Assembly (NCBI GenBank): GCA_023260815.1
Contig: JALQUE010000049.1
Span: forward strand, 1 to 15,663
Reading direction: 5' to 3'
DNA length: 15,663 bases
Source of the DNA: Roseovarius sp.
Lineage (GTDB): Bacteria > Pseudomonadota > Alphaproteobacteria > Rhodobacterales > Rhodobacteraceae
Numbering within the stretch: position 1 is the first letter of the stretch; every line of letters begins with the position of its first letter. Positions 1 through 6,852 of this stretch are shown here, piece by piece. The notes beneath the pieces are model-generated. The model made no database searches. It saw only the letters and a program-made list of their open reading frames with translations, and was not told the DNA's origin. The translations under genes and the position numbers were made by a program.

Positions 1-231
1 GGCCTGACCGAGGCGCTGGCGCTGCGCGAGGCGGCCTTGGCGCAGGGCTATAAGGTGATGGTCGGCTGCATGATCGGCAGTTCGCTGGCGATGGCACCGG
101 CGGTTCTGGTGGCGCAGGGCGCGATGGTGACAGACCTTGACGGGCCGCTTTTGTTGGCCGAAGACCGCGACAACGCTTTGACATTCGACGAGGCCGGGGT
201 GCATCCGCCCCAGGCCGCATTGTGGGGATAA
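1..231 (+). CDS. dgcA: C-terminal part of DgcA-type N-acetyl-D-glutamate racemase / dipeptide epimerase (5' end outside window)
   Basis: Only the last 76 residues are present; the frame is open from base 1 and ends with TAA at 229-231. The tail reads as the end of an enolase-superfamily barrel: a VGCMIGSSLAMAPA stretch (residues 21-34 of the fragment) followed by DLDGPLLLAEDR. Both are typical of dipeptide epimerases and of DgcA, the N-acetyl-D-glutamate racemase that works with the acyltransferase DgcN to turn D-Glu into L-Glu. The catalytic lysines and metal ligands lie upstream of the window and cannot be checked. The next gene, a D-amino-acid transaminase, starts 4 nt after the stop, so the two are almost certainly co-transcribed, which favours a D-amino-acid role. 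An L-Ala-D/L-Glu epimerase of peptidoglycan recycling is the main alternative. Confidence 0.75.
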   Translation, partial: GLTEALALREAALAQGYKVMVGCMIGSSLAMAPAVLVAQGAMVTDLDGPLLLAEDRDNALTFDEAGVHPPQAALWG

Positions 232-235
232 AGAC

Positions 236-1096
236 ATGCGCACTGTATACGTGAATGGCGACTACCTGCCCGAGACCGAGGCGAAGATTTCGATCTTCGA
301 CCGGGCCTTTCTGATGGCTGACGGGGTCTATGAGGTGACCAGTGTTCTGGGCGGCAAGCTGATCGATTTCGCCGGACATCTGACGCGGCTGGAACGGTCG
401 CTGGATGAATTGGACATGAAGAAACCCGCCGCTTTCGACAACCTGCTGGACATCCACCGCGAACTGGTGCGGGTGAACGAGATCGAGGACGGTCTGGTCT
501 ATCTGCAGGTGACGCGCGGCAGCGACGGCGACCGCGATTTCGTCTTTCCCGACCGCGAGACGACCGAGCCGACACTGGTGCTGTTTACCCAGTCCAAGCC
601 CGGTCTGGCACAAAGCCCGCAGGCCGAAAAAGGCTTGAAAATCCTCAGCATAGACGATCTTCGCTGGGGTCGCCGCGATATCAAGACGGTGCAGCTTCTG
701 TATCCGTCCATGGGCAAGATGATGGCCAAGAAGGCGGGCTGCGACGATGCCTGGATGATCGAGGATGGCCACGTGACCGAGGGCACATCCAACAACGCCT
801 ATATCGTCAAGGGCAACAAGATCATCACCCGCCAGCTGTCGAACGACATCCTGCACGGCATTACCCGCGCCGCCGTTCTGCGCTTTGCCCGAGAGGCCCA
901 GATGGACGTCGAGGAACGGCCCTTCACCATCGACGAAGCCAAGGCTGCGGACGAAGGGTTTGTCACCTCGGCCAGCGCCTTTGTGATGCCGGTGGTCGAG
1001 ATCGACGGGCAGGCGCTTGGCGACGGAACGCCGGGGCCGGTCGCGCGGCGGCTGCGGGAGATTTACCTTGATGAAAGCCTGAAAACGGCAGTTTAA
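236..1096 (+). CDS. D-amino-acid transaminase (class IV, PLP-dependent)
   Basis: A 286-residue protein, the usual length for fold-type IV aminotransferases (D-Ala transaminase, branched-chain transaminase, ADC lyase). The N-terminus MRTVYVNGDYLP followed by FDRAFLMADGVYEV is the family hallmark and closely resembles Dat. The PLP Schiff-base lysine is K150 in RRDIKTVQLL. E182 in VTEGTSNN is the expected ligand of the pyridine nitrogen. TSASAF near residues 244-249 fits the phosphate/carboxylate loop. The enzyme would interconvert D-alanine or D-glutamate with 2-oxo acids in the cytoplasm. Its 4-nt spacing behind the dgcA-like gene suggests joint use of D-glutamate or D-alanine as nutrients. 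A branched-chain transaminase is less likely given the D-AAT-like N-terminus and the neighbour. Confidence 0.85.
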   Translation: MRTVYVNGDYLPETEAKISIFDRAFLMADGVYEVTSVLGGKLIDFAGHLTRLERSLDELDMKKPAAFDNLLDIHRELVRVNEIEDGLVYLQVTRGSDGDRDFVFPDRETTEPTLVLFTQSKPGLAQSPQAEKGLKILSIDDLRWGRRDIKTVQLLYPSMGKMMAKKAGCDDAWMIEDGHVTEGTSNNAYIVKGNKIITRQLSNDILHGITRAAVLRFAREAQMDVEERPFTIDEAKAADEGFVTSASAFVMPVVEIDGQALGDGTPGPVARRLREIYLDESLKTAV

Positions 1097-1124
1097 GGCG
1101 AATCGGGGTTAACACGCCGTTTTT
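1082..1124 (+). terminator. Candidate intrinsic terminator at the end of the D-amino-acid transaminase gene
   Basis: An 8-bp inverted repeat, AAAACGGC (1082-1089) and GCCGTTTT (1116-1123), flanks the stop codon and runs straight into five T residues (1120-1124). GTT/AAC (1091-1093 with 1111-1113) could extend the stem inwards. The left arm lies inside the last codons of the gene, and the loop of about 26 nt is long for an intrinsic terminator, so this is a moderate call. Confidence 0.4.
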
Positions 1125-1160
1125 GTTGGAAAATCCCAATCGGCATCACGTCGGTATACT

Positions 1161-1195
1161 GTCGATATCGCATCGGTGCGCCATGCGGTATCGAC
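1161..1195 (+). other. Strong 13-bp hairpin between convergent operons
   Basis: GTCGATATCGCAT (1161-1173) pairs with ATGCGGTATCGAC (1183-1195) over 13 positions with a single U-G wobble, around a 9-nt loop. It sits in the 173-bp gap between two convergent transcription units. No T tract follows, so it is not a classical intrinsic terminator. It could be a transcript-end stabiliser, a bidirectional termination aid or a protein-binding palindrome. A weaker CGCCG/CGGCG hairpin follows at 1221-1240. No gene is seen in this gap. Confidence 0.5.
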
Positions 1196-1269
1196 GGCCC
1201 TTATCAGAGCGGACGGTGCGCGCCGCCTGACCCTTCGGCGTTGTACACGACAAGAGGCAAGCCCAGACG

Positions 1270-2280
1270 TCAGCGGCCCTGCATGATGAGGCGGTAGCGG
1301 ATCTGATCGAAGATCACCGCGAGGATCAGAAGCGCGCCCAGAAGAACCATCTGCATGTAAGAGCTGACCTGCGCGAGATTCATGCCGTTCTGCACCAACA
1401 CGATGAAGAACGCCCCCAGCACCACGTTTTCCACACGACCGATCCCACCGCGCAGCGACACGCCGGCGATCACGCAGGCGGCGATGGATTCAAGGGCGAT
1501 TGAGCCACCCAGATTGGCCTCGCCGGATTCGACGCGAGCGGTCAGCAGAAGCCCGGTGAGAGAGGCCAGCAGCGCGCAGATCATATAGGCCATCATCAGG
1601 GTGCGCTTCGTATTGATCGCCGAAAGCTGCGCCGCCTTGATATTGCCGCCCACCGCATAGATCTGGGTGCCCAGCCGGGTGTGCGACATCAGCACCCACA
1701 TGATGACGATGCAGATCAGCGCGATGATCACCGGCACGGGAATGGACCATAGCCGCCCGAAGCCGAACGTATCGGCAAAGGCGAAAGGCAGGCCCGAGAC
1801 GGGAACGCCCCCGGTGAGAAACAGGGCAAGCCCCGCGCCGACGGACGACACGCCAAGCGTCATGATGAAGGGCGAGACGCCGAAATAGGCCACGCCGACG
1901 CCATTCATCACGCCGACCATGAGCGCGGCACCGAAGCCCAGACAGGCCCCCAGCAGGATCGCCAGCCAGATCGCATCGGGAAACACCCCCGACAGCCAAA
2001 CCATGCCAAGCGCCGACACGACGGACGTCAGCGCGATGGCGGTGCCCACCGACAGATCGAACCCCCCCGTGACCAGCGCCAGCATCTGCCCCATGGACAC
2101 AAGCACCAGAAACACCGACTGCCGGGCGACATTGACAAGGTTCTGCCCGGTCAGGAACTTGTTGGACAGGAGCGTGAAGATCACCAGCGCCCCCGCCAGA
2201 AAGAACGGCAGGACGCCGACCTTGACGAACAGCCGGACGATCCAGTCCGTGACGCCGGGTGTCTTGGTCTGCTCGGTCAT
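1270..2280 (-). CDS. RbsC-type ABC transporter permease
   Basis: A 336-residue, very hydrophobic protein of the BPD_transp_2 family (ribose/xylose/autoinducer-2 type permeases), with multiple membrane-spanning stretches from about residue 22 to the C-terminus. The family motif GGFDLSVG is at residues 72-79. A conserved C-terminal segment, AGVSLRGGIGR, precedes the last membrane helices. It forms the inner-membrane channel with the ATPase encoded just upstream. The start ATG (2280-2278) overlaps the ATPase stop TGA in an ATGA arrangement, indicating translational coupling and fixing the start. Only one permease gene is seen, so the channel is probably a homodimer, as in RbsABC. The substrate cannot be read from the permease; the operon context suggests a lactam, amide or similar small molecule rather than necessarily a sugar. 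Confidence 0.9.
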   Translation of the reverse strand: MTEQTKTPGVTDWIVRLFVKVGVLPFFLAGALVIFTLLSNKFLTGQNLVNVARQSVFLVLVSMGQMLALVTGGFDLSVGTAIALTSVVSALGMVWLSGVFPDAIWLAILLGACLGFGAALMVGVMNGVGVAYFGVSPFIMTLGVSSVGAGLALFLTGGVPVSGLPFAFADTFGFGRLWSIPVPVIIALICIVIMWVLMSHTRLGTQIYAVGGNIKAAQLSAINTKRTLMMAYMICALLASLTGLLLTARVESGEANLGGSIALESIAACVIAGVSLRGGIGRVENVVLGAFFIVLVQNGMNLAQVSSYMQMVLLGALLILAVIFDQIRYRLIMQGR

Positions 2281-3779
2281 TGTGTCACTCCGCTTTCATC
2301 GAAGAAATACTTGAGGATCGTGTCCTCGGTCATGTCGTCGCCTGTCAGTTCGGCGCTGATCCGGCCGTGGGCCATCACGATCATGCGGTGGGCCAGATGC
2401 ATCGCCTCGGGCAGGTCCGACGAGATGACCACCACGGCTTTGCCCGCTTCGGCCAGTTCCTTGATCAGCAGGTACAGCGCGGCGCGTGTGCCCATGTCAA
2501 CGCCCACGGTGGGTTCGTCGAGGATGTAGATATCGGCGTCCTGCCCAAAGCATTTGCCGAACAACACCTTTTGCTGATTGCCGCCCGAAAGTTGCGAGAC
2601 CAGCTTGGTGCGGTAGCCCTTGTGCAGTTCCACATGGTCGGCGATCTGCGTGCTGGCGTCGCGCACGGCGGACCAGTTGATCAGGCCCGTGCCCCCCCGA
2701 CCGCCCATCACCAGATTGACGGCGAGGTTATCATTGGCGCTGCGCACCAGATCCAGCCCCTCGGCCTTGCGGTCGGGCGAGAGGTAATACATGCCCTGCC
2801 GGATGATCTGTCGCGTGGAATGGCGGGTGATGTCACGCCCCATGAGGGTGACACGCCCTGACAGGCGCGGGGCCACGCCCATCATCGCCCGGAACAGCCG
2901 CGATTTGCCACAGCCCACCAGACCCGCGATGCTGAGAACCTCGCCCGAGCGGATCTCGATATCGGCGGGACCGACGCCGGTGGTGCGCAGGCCGGTGGCG
3001 CGCAGCAGCACCTTGCCTTGGGTGCGGGCGATCTGCGGGTAGATTTCCGAGATGGCCCGTCCGGTCATCATCTCGACCAGCGTTGCATCATCAGCTTGAT
3101 CCATCGCGACGGTACCGATCACCGCGCCGTCGCGCAGCACGGTGACACGGTCGGCGATGCGGGCGAATTCCTGCATCCGATGGGAAATGTAGATGATGCC
3201 GACGCCACGCGCCTTGAGCGTGTCGATGAAGCCGAAAAGATGATCCACCTCGCGGTCGGTCAGTGACGCGGTGGGTTCGTCAAGGATCAGCACCGACAGA
3301 TCGCCATGGAACGCCTTGGTGATTTCGACCATCTGCTGTTGGGCGCGCGACAGGCGGCCGGTGACTTCGGAGGGGTCGATCTCGAATCCCAGATCGGCAA
3401 ACATGGCGGCGGCGCGGCGGCGCATCGCGCGGTGATCGACGAAGGGGCCGATCATCGGCTCCCATCCCAGAAAGATGTTTTCGGCCACGGTGAGGGTGGG
3501 GATCAGGGAAAATTCCTGAAACACGGTATAGATGCCCACAGCCTGCGCATCTGCAACCGAGGAGAACCGCACCGGGCGTCCGTTGAGTTCGATCGTGCCG
3601 GCGCTTGGGGTGTTGGCGCCCGCGAGCATGGAAATCAACGTCGACTTGCCGGCGCCGTTTTCCCCGAAGAGCACATGCACCTCGCCCGCCTGAAGCGTGA
3701 AATCCACCGAGTCGAGCGCCAGCACGCCCGGATAGCGCCGGGACAGTGCCTTGGTGCGGATCAGCGGGGGCGATGCCAT
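2277..3779 (-). CDS. RbsA-type two-domain ABC transporter ATP-binding protein
   Basis: A 500-residue protein with two fused ABC ATPase domains, as in RbsA, XylG and MglA. Domain 1 has Walker A GENGAGKST (39-47), the signature-position sequence LSRAQQQ (143-149) and Walker B LILDEP (164-169). Domain 2 has an altered Walker A, GLVGCGKS (286-293), a clean signature LSGGNQQ (397-403) and Walker B YILDEP (418-423). Loss of the canonical second Walker A and of the first LSGGQ is normal in this family, where only one composite ATP site is fully active. It powers import through the adjacent RbsC-type permease, with which it overlaps by 4 nt. The binding-protein gene lies 75 bp upstream. The 'sugar' label reflects the family only. 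Confidence 0.92.
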   Translation of the reverse strand: MASPPLIRTKALSRRYPGVLALDSVDFTLQAGEVHVLFGENGAGKSTLISMLAGANTPSAGTIELNGRPVRFSSVADAQAVGIYTVFQEFSLIPTLTVAENIFLGWEPMIGPFVDHRAMRRRAAAMFADLGFEIDPSEVTGRLSRAQQQMVEITKAFHGDLSVLILDEPTASLTDREVDHLFGFIDTLKARGVGIIYISHRMQEFARIADRVTVLRDGAVIGTVAMDQADDATLVEMMTGRAISEIYPQIARTQGKVLLRATGLRTTGVGPADIEIRSGEVLSIAGLVGCGKSRLFRAMMGVAPRLSGRVTLMGRDITRHSTRQIIRQGMYYLSPDRKAEGLDLVRSANDNLAVNLVMGGRGGTGLINWSAVRDASTQIADHVELHKGYRTKLVSQLSGGNQQKVLFGKCFGQDADIYILDEPTVGVDMGTRAALYLLIKELAEAGKAVVVISSDLPEAMHLAHRMIVMAHGRISAELTGDDMTEDTILKYFFDESGVTQ

Positions 3780-3807
3780 GTTGGGGGACTCCGGGGCAGG
3801 AAGGATA

Positions 3808-3835
3808 GGCCGGGGCCACGATGGCAGCCCCGGCC
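3808..3835 (-). other. GC-rich intra-operon hairpin after the binding-protein gene
   Basis: A perfect 9-bp stem, GGCCGGGGC (3808-3816) with GCCCCGGCC (3827-3835), encloses a 10-nt loop in the 75-bp gap between the periplasmic binding-protein gene and the ATPase gene. No T tract follows in the minus direction. In many ABC operons a hairpin here protects the upstream message from 3' exonucleases, so the binding protein is made in excess over the membrane parts. That role is inferred. Confidence 0.6.
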
Positions 3836-3854
3836 CGGTGTCGTGCGTGGTGGA

Positions 3855-4928
3855 TCAGTTCACCGAGAAGACAGGGCGGAACCCGTCTGGCGGCAGGATG
3901 TTTTCACGCGGCACGTCGGCGATATTCTCGGGATCGACCACGAAGATCTTGGGGCCGACATGCTTGATGTAGTCCTTGTCCTCGAGGATGCGGACCGCCT
4001 GATCGACGGCGATGCGGCCCTGAATGACCATCGAGTCCGCCGGAGCGGCCAGGATGAAGCCCCGCTCGATCCCGGTGTAGACGCCGGGCGTCATGTAGAA
4101 GGCCAGAAGATCGACCTCGCCCTGCAGGCCGCGTTCGCGAATGAGACCCTGGGCCGCTTCGGCGGTGACGGCTGTCCCGGCGAGATAACGCACATCGGGG
4201 TTGGCCTGCATCACGTCCTCGACCAGCTTGAGCTGGGTTTCCTTGCCGGTGTCGCCGAAGCGCGGCTCGAGCACGTCGACGGCAGAGCCTTCAACGGCGG
4301 CCATGAAGCCCTGATGCGCGGCCTCGACCCAGCCTGCCCCCGCCGGTCCGGGGAACCAGCCGACCTGGACGGGATCGCTGCCCGCGGGGTGCTTTTCGGC
4401 CAGATAGCGGCCAGTTTCCGCGCCCATCGTGCGGAAGGACACCAGCGACTTGGCCGCGATATCGGGCGAGGAGACGCCGTTGATCACGTCGATCACCGGG
4501 ATGCCCTGACCGGCGACTTCGCTGATGACGTTGTTCAGGCCGTCATAGGAAATTGCGCCGATGATGACCGCATCGGCCCCCCCTGCGACGCAATCCTCGA
4601 TCTGGCTGATCTGGGTGTTGAGTTCGGTGTAACCGCCGGCCTCGACGACGTTGAGCTTGACGCCAAGGCGTTCGGCCTCGTCGATCACGCCGTAATCCAC
4701 GCCCAGCCAATAGGCGTCTTTCATATGCGGGAAGGATACGCAGATGTTCCAAGGCTGCGACGCGGCATCGAGCGGCGTGTAGGTGACATCGCTGACGGTG
4801 CCATCGGCGCTGAAGGGCGGTGTCACTTCTTGGGCGGGATAGGGGTACCACGCATCCTGCGCCATGACGCTGGCAGGCAGGGCCGTGGCCAGCGTAAGCG
4901 CAGTTGCCAGTTTAAGGGATCTGTTCAT
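3855..4928 (-). CDS. TorT-like periplasmic substrate-binding protein of the ABC transporter
   Basis: A 357-residue protein with a Sec signal peptide: basic MNRSLK, a hydrophobic core to about residue 20, and a likely cut after VMA (23|24). The mature part belongs to the type I periplasmic-binding fold (RbsB-like). It resembles TorT in the stretch ICVSFPHMKDAYWLGVDYG (about 62-80) and in the following EAGGY segment. TorT proper binds TMAO and feeds the TorS sensor kinase; here no tor genes are seen and the gene sits directly before an RbsA-type ATPase and RbsC-type permease, so it more likely delivers a solute to that transporter. A strong ribosome binding site, AAGGAGGT, lies 7 nt before the ATG, and a stable hairpin follows the gene; both fit high expression. 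The ligand is unknown. Confidence 0.82.
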   Translation of the reverse strand: MNRSLKLATALTLATALPASVMAQDAWYPYPAQEVTPPFSADGTVSDVTYTPLDAASQPWNICVSFPHMKDAYWLGVDYGVIDEAERLGVKLNVVEAGGYTELNTQISQIEDCVAGGADAVIIGAISYDGLNNVISEVAGQGIPVIDVINGVSSPDIAAKSLVSFRTMGAETGRYLAEKHPAGSDPVQVGWFPGPAGAGWVEAAHQGFMAAVEGSAVDVLEPRFGDTGKETQLKLVEDVMQANPDVRYLAGTAVTAEAAQGLIRERGLQGEVDLLAFYMTPGVYTGIERGFILAAPADSMVIQGRIAVDQAVRILEDKDYIKHVGPKIFVVDPENIADVPRENILPPDGFRPVFSVN

Positions 4929-4978
4929 GGGTCTGACCTCCTTGTCAGTTCGGTTACGTCTGTCCGTGGTGAGGGGCC

Positions 4979-4998
4979 GGGCGCGGTCTGCTGCGCCC
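4979..4998 (-). other. Small GC-rich hairpin between pxpC and the binding-protein gene
   Basis: GGGCGC (4979-4984) and GCGCCC (4993-4998) form a 6-bp stem with an 8-nt loop in the 87-bp gap downstream of pxpC. No T tract follows in the minus direction, so it may be a processing or stabilising element that separates enzyme and transporter expression. The rest of the gap shows only the binding-protein ribosome binding site. Confidence 0.35.
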
Positions 4999-5015
4999 CG
5001 CCAGTCCGCAGGCGG

Positions 5016-5987
5016 TTATCCCAGCTCTTGGCGGATCTTGTTGAGGGTGGCCTTGCGTTCGGCGCGCGCGGCCAAGGCCGTTTCCATGTCGACATTGACG
5101 AAATTGACCTGCGTGTTCGGCTGAAGTTGCCCGATCAGATCCATATCCGCCGAGATCACTGCGCCGAGGGTGAAATATCCGCCGCCCGACACCGCGTCGC
5201 GGTGCAGCACGATGGGTTCGGTGCCGCCGGGCACTTGAATCGATCCATAGGAATAGCAGCCGTCAACGATGTTCGACGGATCGGCACCGGCCCCGAAGGG
5301 CGGTTCACGATCAACGAAATCCAAGGGGCGCCCGCCCTTGAAGCGGTATCCCATGCGGTCGGCTTCGGCGGCGACGGTCCAGGTATCCTCGAAGAACCGG
5401 CGTCCGGCGTCTTCGGTCAGGCGATACCAGTAGAGGCCGGTGAGCACGCGAAGTTCGGCAGGATTGCCGGGACCGCGGCGCAGAGCAACCGGCACGCTGC
5501 GGCCTTCGGCCACCAGCGGCGCGTCGCCCACGGGCAGGTCATCGCCGGGCTGCACGGCACGGCCATCGACACCGCCCAACGCGCCGATCGGATAGGTCGA
5601 GCGGCTGCCCAGATCCGGCTCGGTGGCGATGCCGCCCGAGACCGCGATATAGGCGCGCGCCCCGGCCTGAAGGAACCCGAAGCTGAGCACCTGACCGGCC
5701 TTGACGGTGATGGATGTCCAGGTTTCACGCGGCGCGCCGTCGATCATCACCGGAATCTCCGCGCCGGTGACGGCGATGCTGGCGTCGCGGGTGAATTCGA
5801 TCTCGGGGCCCATGAATACGGCCTCCAAGCCGGCGGCATCCTCGGGGTTGCCGACAAGCATGTTCGCCGCGCGCAGCGCCAGCCGGTCCATCGCGCCGCC
5901 TTCGGGGATGCCAAGGTGGAAATAGCCGGGGCGACCAAGATCTTGAATGGTGGTTGCGAGACCTGATTTGACAATCTTAAGCGTCAT
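5016..5987 (-). CDS. pxpC: PxpC-like subunit (AHS2/KipA family; biotin-dependent carboxyltransferase type)
   Basis: A 323-residue AHS2 (KipA) protein. The N-terminus carries the family signature almost intact: TTIQDLGRPGYFHLG at about 12-26, then GGAMDRLALRAANMLVGN at about 30-47. Further typical motifs are YIAVSGGI and FTLGAVISADMDLIGQLQP near the C-terminus. In E. coli, PxpA, PxpB and PxpC together open 5-oxoproline to L-glutamate using ATP; the same fold, fused to AHS1, is the carboxyltransferase part of urea carboxylase. Here biotin carboxylase and biotin carrier genes lie in the same operon, so a biotin-dependent reaction is plausible. The ATG (5987-5985) lies inside pxpB with an 11-nt overlap, and GGAGG stands 7 nt before it. 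Family call is secure; the exact substrate is not. Confidence 0.88.
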   Translation of the reverse strand: MTLKIVKSGLATTIQDLGRPGYFHLGIPEGGAMDRLALRAANMLVGNPEDAAGLEAVFMGPEIEFTRDASIAVTGAEIPVMIDGAPRETWTSITVKAGQVLSFGFLQAGARAYIAVSGGIATEPDLGSRSTYPIGALGGVDGRAVQPGDDLPVGDAPLVAEGRSVPVALRRGPGNPAELRVLTGLYWYRLTEDAGRRFFEDTWTVAAEADRMGYRFKGGRPLDFVDREPPFGAGADPSNIVDGCYSYGSIQVPGGTEPIVLHRDAVSGGGYFTLGAVISADMDLIGQLQPNTQVNFVNVDMETALAARAERKATLNKIRQELG

Positions 5988-6852
5988 TGAGAGCCTCCAT
6001 CAGCTTGGCGTTGTAGCCGGCCATGTCCTTGTTGAACTCGTCGAGATCAAACTCCACCTCGGCGATGCGGGGCGTCCATGTGTTGGCTTCGACCGCGGCA
6101 AGGATGCGGTCGTATTCGGCGCGGTCGATGGGATTCCATTTGACGATGTCGCCGGGTTTGAAGAACACCATGAAGTCACGCAGATAGGACACGTGCTGTC
6201 GCGGGTCGTAGATGGTCATCGGCGTGATGCCGAACATCTGGTAGCCTCCTGCCCCACGCACCGAGTAGATGCACGAGAAGCTGCCGCCATAGCCGACCGT
6301 CTGCTTGGGCGTGTCGGTGCGGGGACGCAGGTATTTCGGTACCTGAATCTGACGGTCACGTTCGACCAGCTGATAGAGGAAGGGCAGTCCCGACACGAAC
6401 CCCACCATCGACACGAACCACGGCTGGGAATGATGCGCCTCGATGAACGCCTCGACGCTGTCATAGCCATTGATCCGGGCGGCGTAATCGAGATCGCTGC
6501 CCGAGGGATCCTGATGGCGTTCGCGAAAGCGCATCAGTGTCTCGTGGGTCCAGGGATCCTGATAATAGACCGGGACTTCGATGATCCGGGTGGTCATCCG
6601 CTTTTCGGCCTTGTCGGCCATATGTTCCAGATCCTTGATCCGGGCAAGCATCTGTTCGGGCGGGGTCACGTCGGGATTGTAGCGGACCTGAAAGGATGCG
6701 TTGGCCGGGCAGATTTCCGTCACGCCGGGAATGTCGGCCTCACGGACGGCAGTCGACATGGAGAGGGATTTGAAGAACGCCTCGAGCGACATTTCCTCGT
6801 CCATTTCCACGTAGACATGCTCGTCTCCACCGTATGTGTAACGTGTCTTCAC
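5977..6852 (-). CDS. pxpB: PxpB-like subunit (AHS1/KipI family), extended variant
   Basis: The start chosen is GTG at 6852-6850. It overlaps the biotin carboxylase stop as GTGA and has AGGAGG (6859-6864) six nt upstream. An ATG at 6912 would add 20 unrelated residues. The 291-residue product is an AHS1 (KipI) protein: GGDEHVYVEMDEEMS near the N-terminus, VTEICPANASFQVRYNP in the first half, and VGYGGSFSCIYSVRGAGGYQMFGITPM in the cyclophilin-like second half. It is longer than the roughly 220 residues of E. coli PxpB; extra sequence lies around SGSDLDYAARINGYDSVEAF. The usual GFxPGFxYL motif reads GFVSGLPFL. It should pair with PxpC to form the AHS1-AHS2 catalytic unit. The deviations suggest a subfamily with a substrate different from 5-oxoproline. 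Confidence 0.86.
   Translation of the reverse strand: MKTRYTYGGDEHVYVEMDEEMSLEAFFKSLSMSTAVREADIPGVTEICPANASFQVRYNPDVTPPEQMLARIKDLEHMADKAEKRMTTRIIEVPVYYQDPWTHETLMRFRERHQDPSGSDLDYAARINGYDSVEAFIEAHHSQPWFVSMVGFVSGLPFLYQLVERDRQIQVPKYLRPRTDTPKQTVGYGGSFSCIYSVRGAGGYQMFGITPMTIYDPRQHVSYLRDFMVFFKPGDIVKWNPIDRAEYDRILAAVEANTWTPRIAEVEFDLDEFNKDMAGYNAKLMEALNDA

Noticed and set aside
3306..5966. An 886-codon plus-strand open frame covering the ATPase, binding-protein and pxpC genes
   Set aside because: It is antisense to three clear gene families. Its translation is low-complexity (rich in G, D, H, R) with no recognisable domain, a common side effect of high-GC third positions.
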